DNA of 64,000 bases from Trichoplax sp. H2 (lineage: Eukaryota; Placozoa; Uniplacotomia; Trichoplacea), in assembly GCA_003344405.1 (NCBI GenBank), contig NOWV01000252.1:25147-89146 (forward strand), written 5' to 3'. The notes beneath the pieces are model-generated. The model saw only the letters and a program-made list of their open reading frames with translations, had not been told where the DNA came from and searched no databases. The translations under genes and the position numbers were made by a program. Position 1 is the stretch's first letter. Every line of letters starts with the position of its first letter. Of this stretch, positions 1-10,265 are shown piece after piece.

Positions 1-27
1 TTACGGCTTACTAGTGAAAGTTACACT
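1..27 (+). other. possible 3' end of a further LRR exon
   Basis: The first 27 bases read in the phase used by the downstream LRR exons as YGLLVKVTL and stop at a GTAATG donor-like site with the same terminal CT, which is the split Leu codon seen at most other LRR exon ends. The start lies outside the window. The fit to the LRR pattern is weak, so this is only a candidate. Confidence 0.25.
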
Positions 28-131
28 GTAATGTACGGATATGCACTTTTAAAAGCTAAGGGGCAACTCAAAAATCTGTAAAGTCCATCATAAGCCTCAG
101 ATTTTACTCAAAATGCAACATTTGTTAACAG

Positions 132-3100
132 AGGATTAGAAAAGACAAATATCAGAAGACTTAGCGGTCCTGATATTTTCAATGGAAACCAAACGCTTGC
201 CGAGCTGTAAGTTAAACTTGATCGTATAAGTATAAATTTGGGTCACTATTTTAGGGATAAACTATTAATCATTGTGTTACAGGGATTAGGTAAAAAATAA
301 AATTTGTACTTTGCTGGGAAGCAATAATTCTAATAACCTGATACAATTACGTAACTTTACCTAGAATTAAAATTTTGGATCGCAGTTACCTTAATATTAG
401 TTTTATATAATTAGAATTGTACCAATAACTGTAGGCTTAGATAGAACGTTTGAAATAATGAAATATTACATTTTTTACCATTTGTCTTCGGTGATAAAAT
501 TTTAGTTTAGAATGAAATTCACGGAGAGAAATCTACTTCTGATAATTAAAACGCTAGTTTTAAAATCTTTGTACATTACAGAAAACTATTTATGATGCGA
601 ATTGCAATAATAGTATATGCTCTCAAACATATAAAACGATGGCAACTTATACGATATTCGATACAATACTATAGAATACAAATACAATATTTCTACATTT
701 AAATTTACTTTTATTGTTTAGAGATTTATCATATAATCAAATAAGTGAAAATCCGAACCTGCAATTTTACGATTGCAAAACTTTGTAAGGCATACGCTAA
801 ATTTATTTTTCAAATAAATCTGCTTAATTAGAAATAAAATTTATAAATTTATAGCAATACTTTAGCAGCTGCAAATGAAATCTTAAATATGTATTAAATT
901 GTCTAAAGTATTACCTACTAAAAGCTTGTCAATAAATTGAGCATCTATTTATTGAATGTCTCCTATTACTAACACTACGACTAACTAATAATAGGAAAAT
1001 AACACATAACTACTTGCAAGAATCCCCTCCGCTCAATTTTAATGGTGTACCATCGCTAGAATCACTGTAAGTCAGCCTGTATCAGAATCGCAATTTAAAC
1101 AATTATTTTACTAGAATTGGTAAATAAAATTGCCAATGAATATCAGTCATTTAGGTTGGAATAGATATCATACCATTGATGCAAATTTTTTTGTTACACT
1201 AAATCATCCAATAAAAATGCAAGAACTGTAAGTATAGAGATTCTAATTTATCCACTGCCTAATGTAAATAATATTTAACTAGATAAGTTATACCTATAAA
1301 TCATCGTAAGTTTTGCTATCTTTTAAATGATTCTTTAGAATCCTATTCTACAACAATAAATCTACTAACATGAGCCATTGAACTTTATTAAAATATATTA
1401 ACGTCAATATTCCAATTTCAGATTTCTACGTAATAATCGTTTGAATAGTGTTCATGATCTGACTATGGCTAATTTAAAAAATCTCAGGAAACTGTAAGAG
1501 TACCTATTCACGTACAGACAATGAAACAATATAGAAATTTCTACAAATGTTTAGTTTCGTTCTTAGAAATTATTTATTCAAGTAAATTAAGAAATTGAAA
1601 TTCTCTTGATTTTTATACGTATAGAGACTTACGTGGAAATCACCTAAAAGACTTGACCTTTTTGCAACCATTAATAAGTCTAAGTTTTCTGTAAGTCCGA
1701 GTAGATATAATTTAGATTAAATATTTCTATCCTAAATAGTTATGTAACAAATCCAAACCCTAGCCCGTTTACTTTAACAAGTAAATATTGTATGTGGCAT
1801 TAATCTAAAACAATGTATAAATTAACATAAGACCAAATCTGATAGTCAATATATAGCGTACTAGTAACAATACTATTGGATAATGTTGAAATTAAGGACT
1901 AGAAATAGAAGTCTATACAGTAGCTAAAATCATCACTTAATTTCACGCCAATCTTTACGATCATAGCGTACCTAGTTTCTATAGTTAGTTAACTGAAATA
2001 GCATTAATTCTCTAGTACCACAGAATTAAGTTCGGTAAAGGCTAATTGTACTTTATCCATCACAGCCGACGGCTAATATCTATAATTCACTAATCGGTGA
2101 TATTTTCTGATCGTTTAAGCTCGTTGCGAATTAACGATAATTATAAAATTTGCAGATTATCAACAGCTTTCAAAATTTCTATTTATTGAATCATTTCATG
2201 TTTTGAGAGCATATGAGGTCAATAATAACTGCTTAATTGATAATAGTAGCTCTAAATGTTTGGCTATTACTTCAGTTAGTGCAAGTTTCATATATATATT
2301 ATTGATTATTTGAATTAATCTATTATTATTATTATTATAATCATCAAAGGGACAGAGAATCTCTGTTTTTTTAGTAACATTACTGCATGAATAAAGATAA
2401 TTTCTCTGATTTATAAAGGAAGACGGTTTCTCTAATTTACGTGTTTTGGTATTTTTGCCGTTTACGAACTGACTAGGCATTTCGCCAATACAGTGAACTT
2501 CGTACACAAGCGTGTACAATATCATGTTACATCATCTAAATTAAGCCAGACTAATAGGTTTTGTTAAGCAGTTAAAGTTTTAATGCATTACTGACGCTGC
2601 AATATTAGTAAAAAATCTCCAGAATAAGTCTAAATAATTTTATCTGAATAATCCTAACAAATATTATAATTTTTATAATTTTATTTTCATAATATTTACT
2701 GGGTGTAAGATAAGTTTTAGACCTTGACAATGTTGATAGTTGCGAAAAGATTCACATGATCTATATACTGGTAAACGATTAAGTAAAAAAGGTAGCTTAC
2801 AAATGATAAAAAATAATTAATTGCCTTAATAACGAAAACTTTATTTCAGAAATCTAGCCGGAAATGATATCCAAGTTTTGGACCTTAAAAATTTCAGAAA
2901 TTTATCTCTACTCACTGAATTGTAAGCATATAAAAATTAAATTATACACCAGTCATCAGCAGCTAATAGGTTCGTTATTCCCAAATTACAGAATTGATTT
3001 TAATCCGTAATTCTAGGTATCTTGGTAACAATAAAATCCAGTATTTAGAGGAAAATTATTTTGCAAATACTAGATTAAACACTCTGTAAGATTCCTTCTA

Positions 3101-6100
3101 ATATTTTATGTGTATAGGTCTATCAAAAATTTTAATAGTAAGTAACATCGAAAACTAAATATCACACCTTATTTGTCTAGATATCTAGACAATAACCGAA
3201 TTCGATCGGTAAAGAGTACCTTTGATGGAATAAGTTCCTTAACAAATCTGTAAGTTTTTATACTGTTTGAAACGGGCTGCGAGAACATACTTACTAATCG
3301 TAAACAGTGGATTATACTATGGCAATGCCTTTATGATAATCTATTACTATAATAATGTTACAATCCTAACTAATGGATTCAAATCGAAAGTGACTTTTTC
3401 TACTCTGATACTTTTGTACAACAAATGCGTACTAGGTTTCTCCTATTTCTATACTACAGTGGACAAAAACTTAAGAAATTATAGCTGCATTTTTATGTCT
3501 ATATTAGATCCTTGGAGGGTAATCATATCGATTCATGGAATGCATTACGATTTAATAATACCAAATTAATAAGCCTGTAAGAAATATAAGATTTCTTGTC
3601 ATACGGTTTGTTACTGTAATTACCAAATTCCTACGGGAAAAGGAAAAAGTATTAGATAAATATACGTTAGCGAATAAGTCAACTTTTTTTATTTAGAAAT
3701 ATTCGTAATAATCGTCTATCCGCCATTGGAAATATGAAACACACCAAGATAAAAAACCTGTAAGCTATAGATTTCAGAAACTGTAACAAATATTATGCAA
3801 AAAAACTTAAGTGAACTTTTAAATTATTATTTTACCTCTAAACAGAGACATTGGAAACAATATTATTAGCAATCTTTCTTGCGAGGGGCTGTCACCTTTA
3901 AGTGTCTTGTTCGTAATATTTCTTATATAGTTTAATATCATATCATCAGTCCTAACTTAAAAATCATGAATAGCAGTATTGAAAACTTTCAGCAAAAATA
4001 TTTTAAATTATATATTTACACTACAGAAATCGATAAAAATGTACCCATACTTTTACGTGCTATCCAAGAATATAAATTTTACTCTATTATAGTATCTTTG
4101 ATAACAATAATATTTCCCACATCGAATCAAATTGCCAATTAATATTCGAAAGATTAAGCCACATGTAAGTATTATTACTATGTTACTTAAAGTACTTTAA
4201 TAAAAATTAATCATACTGGTCAGCAATACAGTTTTTGCATTCCCCTTACTTCCAGAAATGCAAGTTACAACAATTTGATAAAAAATGGTGTAGACATTGG
4301 TAAAAAGCTTTTGAATCACCTCCACACAATATATGAAATGTAAGTCCACATTATCTCTGAAAATTTTAAGCAAAATTCCATTGGATCATCGCAAATTTAT
4401 TTTTTGATAGAAACATAGCTGGAAATAACGTTAAGAAACTATCTACCGATATTGATCCGTATTTTTTTCGAAGCCTGTAAGGATTCCATTTGCCATTACG
4501 TAAAACAATAAATTAAGATATCCATTCGGTAGCTATAACCTCTTTTGTGATCTGAATTAGAAATCCTTAACAGTAAATCTATCCCTATGCACACAACAAA
4601 AAATGGCAATGGATGATTACTACTATAAAATATTATCTATACTCCTATTAAATACTTCTAGGGATATTAGTGACAATCCTATAAGACTGCAAAATATCAA
4701 AGGAATTCTGAGAAGACGAACAGTAATTTACATAACAGCATTGTAAGCTTTACATCCTTTGCTTGACCTGAATAACGACATGAATAGTAGAATTTCCCAT
4801 TTCTTGTACTTATGCTGGCAGTTGAAAAGACAGACTACTATGCCAAAATAGCTCTATGAATGCAAAATGTAGCTTAATTTTTAATTAGTTACTTTTATTA
4901 AAGCTATAAATAGTTGAATAAGCTTCACCCTTTTGAGTTGGCTGGCAATCAATTGCACCAAAATTCTACCACTTTAAAATTAGTAACGCATTCAATACTA
5001 AACATCAATAGTTTTGGCTATAAGACTAAAATATATCTATTAATTACTTTCGTATTATAAATTTTAAAGTCCGAGTATCTTGAGACACTCCTTATTAACT
5101 ACTACCTTCAAAATAATTGCATTTCAGCAAAATGAGAAATTGCGCAATTACTGACATCCCTCAAAATGCTTTCCGCTTGTATTCATCTTTACAATATTTG
5201 TATGTTAATGCTTCATATACTTTATGCACTAGTTACAATAATTTATAATGCTAAATTTTACATATATGCATGCTTATTGTATTCATTATATTGCGTGACA
5301 ATAACAATAGAGATATCAGCAATAATAACCTAGGATCAATCGATATTGCAAACCTTGCTGCGGACAGTTACAAGAATCTCGAGGCGCTGTAAGTTCTCTA
5401 TATTCCGAAATAGCTTACGCATTAGCTCTTGTTAAAAATTTCAAAATTCAACAAAGGAATTCTAGATAAGTTAAACTCCTGTTAAATTACCTACAATTAA
5501 TCATTATGGTATACGCTGAATTAAACCTTAGAAATAATTTAATTATGAATTATTCCGTTTCGTTTATTTGAAAGCCATATTGCAGGAAATAGACTCTACA
5601 ATCTAACATTCTCTACAGAGCTACAGCTTTATGCGTTGAAGAGTCTGTAAGTGTCAAAAATTAACATGATTCATAATTTAATGGCAAATGAATCAGTATT
5701 TAATTACTTAAATGATTTAGTGTAGTTTATGCTTTAGTTTTCCATAGGTAAGATGCTTAGAATGCTTCTGTGACGGTGTTATATACTGTATTAGAGTAGA
5801 AATATCTATGTTAGGATAATTTTGTTAGCCTATCCTTATTTAGTTAACTTCTAATTTTTACATACTGTGTTTTAATATAGCACTGACTTTATATGACAGT
5901 GACATATATACATATACTAAATTAATAGTTATATTAGGGAATACGAGGTATCTACTTACAGCTCGAATCATTGTGATTGTAACTTACTTATGGTAGATTG
6001 TAAATTATCGTAGAAATATTCCGTGATAGGACATATCGTAATCTGACTATTCAGTATTAGCCATTAGATATCTCTGTTCGTAAATACTGTGATCTACATT

Positions 6101-6885
6101 CGAGAGCAGTAGCTAAAATTAATGTCTAATTCAGTGAATGATACTAAAGTTAATCGTATTAACTATGACTCATGAACTGTTGAAGAAGAGTATATAAACA
6201 CAATATATCGTGTAATAAGTTAATTTTTGAAACGTAGTGTTTAACGTAAAATACGAGGCGTGTAAGTCTTTGTGTAGTCTTCTAGTAGAGCAAAAGTGTT
6301 CCAGATAGTGCAGAAATCGTTGCTTGATACGTGGTTCAAAGAATTGACTTATTGATCGTACATTACGTTATCTTATTGCAAAGCTGTTTTGAGACAGCTG
6401 CTTATATATGGTACTAAATTATTATAATCTTCAACTATCGCTTTTAGAAATATTTCGAATAACAAAATTTCCAATATTTGTGAACAAAAACTAGGAACTT
6501 ATTTTCCATTCATCGAAACTTTGTAATAAATTAAAAGCTAATAAATAAATTGCCGATTTTTAATACCGGTAATATTTCTGACCGTCTCTGATTTTTTCGT
6601 GGTAGGGATATTAGAAATAATGAGATAATCGTTATTCATAACCGGTGTTTTAGAGGTTTACTGAGAATAAAATTTTTGTAAGCACTCTTATTACAAATTA
6701 TACGTTAACAAATATTTTCTTATTTTTACGCAGCAAATTAAAATAAAACATGTAGACTCGAAGTTACTCTATTATCTTGCATGTTAACATAATTAACACT
6801 ATTGCTATTTTAGATACGTACAAGGTAATAGCTTAGCTTTCGTTACACAGACATCCTTTTTTGGACCACCCGATCTATCTACGGT
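132..6885 (+). CDS. LRR ectodomain exons of an LGR-type GPCR (5' incomplete)
   Basis: This is the extracellular ligand-binding part of a leucine-rich-repeat GPCR, made of exons that each encode one LRR. Exons seen: 132-206, 995-1066, 1165-1227 (start uncertain), 1422-1493, 1625-1690, 2850-2921, 3017-3085, 3181-3249, 3508-3576, 3697-3759, 4093-4164, 4256-4339, 4411-4476, 4662-4742, 5128-5199, 5311-5388, 5575-5646, 6606-6677 and 6814-6885. All have AG acceptors and GT donors, lengths divisible by 3 and phase-2 junctions, so each begins with the last base of a split, mostly Leu, codon. Typical repeats read FLRNNRLNSVHDLTMANL and YLDNNRIRSVKSTFDGI, matching the LxxNxLxxL pattern. They splice in frame to the 7TM exon at 6991. 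Signal peptide and first exon are upstream of the window. The repeat count (18-19) recalls type B LGRs (17 LRRs), but the helices look more like type C. A solo LTR sits in the intron before 6606. Exon calls are by eye; no transcript evidence. Confidence 0.85.
2321..2339. repeat. (TAT)n microsatellite
   Basis: A short run of TAT triplets lies in the intron between LRR exons 1625-1690 and 2850-2921. On the - strand it creates an asparagine run in a spurious reading frame. Confidence 0.8.
5769..6396 (+). mobile_element. solo LTR, family 1, copy in LGR intron
   Basis: This element of about 628 bp is alignable end to end with 31924-32557 and, at its ends and 3' half, with 8946-9622. It starts TGTGACGGTG and ends TTTTGAGACA, so it has TG...CA termini. 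It contains a TATATAAA box (6191-6198). The five bases before it (GCTTC) and after it (GCTGC) differ at one position, consistent with an old 5-bp target duplication. No internal coding sequence is present. It lies in the intron before LRR exon 6606, in the sense orientation. Confidence 0.65.
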
Positions 6886-6990
6886 GTAAGTTCAATTTAA
6901 TATTCAATCAGTTTAAATAGACATAAGCACTACTAATATCAACTAAGCTTGGCATACAAGCAATCAAAAAATTCGATATTATTGTTTTAG

Positions 6991-8077
6991 GCTATCTGGG
7001 CGAGATTATCTTTGTTGTATGGTTCCTGGTAAAGTTAAGACTTGCCAACCAAGTATGTTTGCCGATACCCTTTCGTCTTGCAGTTATTTATTAGCTCATG
7101 CATCTCTGGATGCTTTTGTTTGGATAGTTGGATCGTTAGCTTTAATTGGGAACATTATAGTTTTATTACAAAATCACTATTCAAAGTCAATCAAGAGCAA
7201 TCTAGTACCAACGTTCCTCATAAGTAATCTAGCAATATCAGATCTTATTATGTCTATTTATCTATTAACTATTGGGATAGCAAATTTAATTTATTCTGAT
7301 GGTGATTTTGGATTACATTCCGAAAATTGGCTATCGAATCCTGGTTGTCATATCGCTTGCCTTCTAGTAATAATATCAACATTAATGTCGGTTCTTATTA
7401 TGGCTATCATTAGTGTTGATAGATTTATTTGCATTGCTTATCCTTTCTCTACCGCTAATTTATCTCTGAAAGTTGCTAGAATCACTCTTGGACTGGTATG
7501 GCTAATAATTATCTCGTTCTCTAGCATTCCAGTTATGTTTAGTATAAATCAGCCGGGACATCTTAGGATCTACGCCTATAATAGTATGTGCATGCCAAAT
7601 AATTATCGCGGTATATTTAATGCGACATGGATGATTTCATATTTGTCAATAACAGTTATAGTGTGGATAATAATGATTGCCTTATATACTCGCATCTTCA
7701 TGGCAGTACAACAAAGTAGTAAGGGAATACGAAAGTCATCTCTAAACGATAACAAAATATTGGCGATACGTTTGTCGTTAATATTAATAAGTGATTTAAT
7801 TTCTTGGCTACCGTATCTTTATATTACTATTTCTGGGCTCATACTAGAAGGCAAAGTTGACACAATTACATTACAATTTATTGCTACATTTACGCTGCCT
7901 CTAAATTCTGCTATAAATCCTTTCCTCTACACTTTGACTAGCATTAAAGTACTCAAAAGAACTTTTTTATCCAAAAAGACCAAGCCATCAAAATCGGCAT
8001 TCTCATCACAAGCTGTAACTAAATCTAGCGTGCTTTCAATGCAACTTGTTACGTTTGTCAATACTGTAGAAGACTAG
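6991..8077 (+). CDS. LGR-type GPCR, hinge + seven-helix exon and C-tail
   Basis: This is the last coding exon of the LRR receptor, 1087 bp, after a TTTTAG acceptor and in frame with the exon ending at 6885. It opens with a cysteine hinge (DYLCCMVPGKVKTCQP), as in glycoprotein-hormone and relaxin-type LGRs. The helices follow: TM1 (GNIIVLL), TM2 with the conserved Asp (SNLAISDLIMS), TM3 ending SVDRFICIAYPF (DRF for DRY), a TM4 Trp, TM6 (ISWLPYLYI, with the SWLP form of CWxP) and TM7 NSAINPFLY, a canonical NPxxY. A Ser/Lys-rich tail ends in NTVED and a TAG stop. The Met codon at 7019 is internal to the exon, not the start. By family it should couple to G proteins at the plasma membrane; the ligand cannot be inferred. 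The ICIAYPF string and LRR architecture favour LGR; type C (RXFP/GRL101-like) is a guess. Confidence 0.93.
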
Positions 8078-8204
8078 CGATACAAAAAATATTTAAAATT
8101 GCAGTAAATTTAAATGTATTACAATTGATATAAAGCTATTGTCAGCATTACTGGCAATTATTTACAGTATTTACTGAAGGAAGACTATTATCGAAGCAGA
8201 CCAT

Positions 8205-8297
8205 GCCATCACATTTTGCTTTTTATCACGAGCTGCTGCTAAATCTTGCCTACTTTTAAAGGAAGTTATCGCCTCTTTTAATGCTATAGAAGACTAG
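8205..8297 (+). pseudogene. degenerate in-frame copy of the LGR C-terminal tail
   Basis: This stretch matches the receptor's last 93 coding bases (7985-8077) at a constant offset of 220 bp with no indel, including the stop codon. The original tail ends AFSSQAVTKSS...VNTVED and the copy reads CFLSRAAAKSC...FNAIED before its own TAG. The 3' flanks also correspond: an ATTGTCAGCATTACTGGCA-like string occurs near 8133 and again near 8367. The copy lies in the receptor's 3' UTR, before the AATAAA at 8315. It could be a remnant of a deleted tandem paralogue, a local duplication, or an alternative terminal exon. Confidence 0.6.
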
Positions 8298-8314
8298 TAA
8301 TATAAAATATTTAG

Positions 8315-8320
8315 AATAAA
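8315..8320 (+). promoter_or_regulatory. AATAAA polyadenylation signal for the LGR gene
   Basis: This is the first AATAAA downstream of the receptor stop at 8077, about 240 bp away and just after the duplicated tail. The corresponding position after the original tail has no AATAAA. Confidence 0.5.
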
Positions 8321-8945
8321 TATGAATACATTCCATCTGATAATATTTGTTCTTACATTTTATGCAAACTGATTGTCAGCAGTACTGGCAGTTAAAATAT
8401 TTATAAATGAATTTGCAGATGCAAAAATTAATTTTTGGAGCTAAATCGTCTTCCAAAATACTTCAATTTGCCAGCACGTTAATTTATGCTTGCATTCCTA
8501 AATTACACTTACAACTGTATGCAGTAAAGCACTTTTAGATATAGTTGAAGATTTTTAAAGCATGCAGACAATTTTAATTCATATATTTCAAATATATATA
8601 ATTAAGTTGCGAACGGCTACTTTGTCTACTGCCTGATCATTTTATGGATTTGTAGCTCATAACTAAGTACTATTGTAGATATCGTTATTATTATTTACTA
8701 GTAAAAGCTTGTAAATGTTTCTATTATGCATTTCATCATTCATAATGTTTGTGATAGATAGTGACGATATGGACGTCTAATAAAAGATTCCAGCTAGTAA
8801 AAACACTTATGCAATCGATGAAACAAATATCTTTTAAGTTTGAGTCATCTGTGAAGGAAGTAGAGATGATGGTGCTTATTTCAATAAAAGACTTTCAATA
8901 ATCGTAATCATAACACTCTATAAACGTACTGAAATTATAAGTATT

Positions 8946-9622
8946 TGTTACAGTGTTATACACTGTAATATCGAGATTATAGTAGAAACATCTACGTTAG
9001 GATAATTTTGTTGATTTACCCTTATATACAAGGTATAAAGTTACTGAACCTCTGACAGGTCTAAGTACACGGTAAAAAGTTACTGAACCTCTGACCGGTC
9101 TATCAAATGGTAATACTATCTGTTAAATGAGCACATTATCGTTAACCGTCAGCAAAGCGACGGGAGTTTGCACTAGTCTTCTTATAATTCAAATCACTGT
9201 GATTATAATTTACTTATGGTGCATTGTAGATTATCGTAGGAATGTTCCGTGATAGGACATATTGTAATCCGACAATTTTGTATTTGTCATTCGATGTCTA
9301 TGTTCGTAAATACTGTTGTCTTCATTAAGTAGCAGTAGATAAAATCAGCTTGTGATTCATTATCAGGTTTCACCGTTGATATTACTAACTAGGATGTCTT
9401 TGCTATTGTAAAAGAGTATATAAATGTGATAAATCGTATGATAAAGTTAGTTCTTATGATTAGTGTTTAACGTAAGATACGAGGTGTCCAAGTCTTTTTG
9501 TAGTCTACTAGTATGGGAAAAGTGTTCCTGAAATAGTAGATACTGCTCCCTGATACGTGGTTCAGGGAATCGACTGATTGACCGTGCATTACGCTATCTT
9601 GTTGCAAAGCTGTTTTGTAACA
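8946..9622 (+). mobile_element. solo LTR, family 1, with internal replacement
   Basis: Termini are TGTTACAGTG and TTTTGTAACA. Most of the 677 bp is closely similar to 31924-32557, including a TATATAAA box at 9417-9424. About 9011-9176 does not match that copy and instead matches the dispersed repeat at 36557-36665. Flanking pentamers (GTATT, GTCGC) do not form a target duplication, which fits a recombined or partly converted element. Confidence 0.65.
9011..9176 (+). repeat. dispersed short repeat inside a solo LTR
   Basis: The unit AAAGTTACTGAACCTCTGAC occurs twice here about 50 bp apart. The second occurrence continues through CAGCAAAGCGACGGGAGTTTG and is nearly identical to 36557-36665. 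A diverged inverted copy is at 43269-43340. Confidence 0.7.
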
Positions 9623-10265
9623 GTCGCCCATTGATTTTATTTGTAGTTACGAATCTGTATGCATAGAAACAGCAGGTTATGAAGTCTTGATCTGATACCT
9701 ATCGAACTTAATTTATTCAGTATTGCTGGAGTACAGCACCCCTTAGTTTTGATGACACGTTAGATGGTTATATACCGCTTTTTTTAATTTTTAGGCCTTT
9801 ACGAATTTCTTACTGAAGCAACAGAAGTTTTATCGAATACTGTGTTTAGTACAAAATATAGCACTGCATTGGAAGTGTCTTATAAACTCCCCGAATTCAA
9901 TCCGTGTTTAAAGGTTTTATTATAATCGATAGTATTTGTGAGATCGTCAATCTTAGGAGAGAAGTGTACGATCGAGCCAATGATCGTATTTAATGTTATT
10001 GTATTCCATGACTTTGACATGAAACAAAATTACTGTATTCCATACTAAGTATTACAGATTACTGTAAGATTTTATAATCTTAAATTCATTCTCTGCTGCA
10101 TTAATATAACGCTATTAGGCGTACAGATATCATCTATTGCGCCATTACATGCTTACTTCATGCAGCCTATCTATTCTTAGAATAAAATAAGGTTGTCACA
10201 CAATCATGCATAGCAAATGGTGTGGACTCCATCACATAGAAACGAAATTATAATGCATTTTAAGC

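Larger units (their letters stand above)
8321..10265. other. spacer between LGR and first OATP gene
   Basis: The LGR (+) and OATP (-) genes converge here. Apart from the solo LTR and a possible third, very decayed copy of the receptor tail near 8496-8557 (last codons read DIVEDF before TAA), I see no gene. Confidence 0.5.

Noticed and set aside
571-760. Possible exon after ACATTACAG in the gap between LRR exons 132-206 and 995-1066
   Set aside because: The frame is open for a while but has no LRR pattern and no donor in the shared phase.
2196-2525. 109-aa - strand open frame with an Asn run
   Set aside because: Lies in an LGR intron, and its Asn run comes from a TAT microsatellite; no domain.
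3267-3569. 100-aa + strand open frame
   Set aside because: Overlaps the LRR exon at 3508-3576 in a different frame and contains intron sequence; the LRR reading fits the gene.
7042-7227. Open frames overlapping GPCR exons (also 46252-46458, 55765-55956) and OATP exons (11863-12072, 16375-16638)
   Set aside because: Shadow frames of well-supported coding exons.
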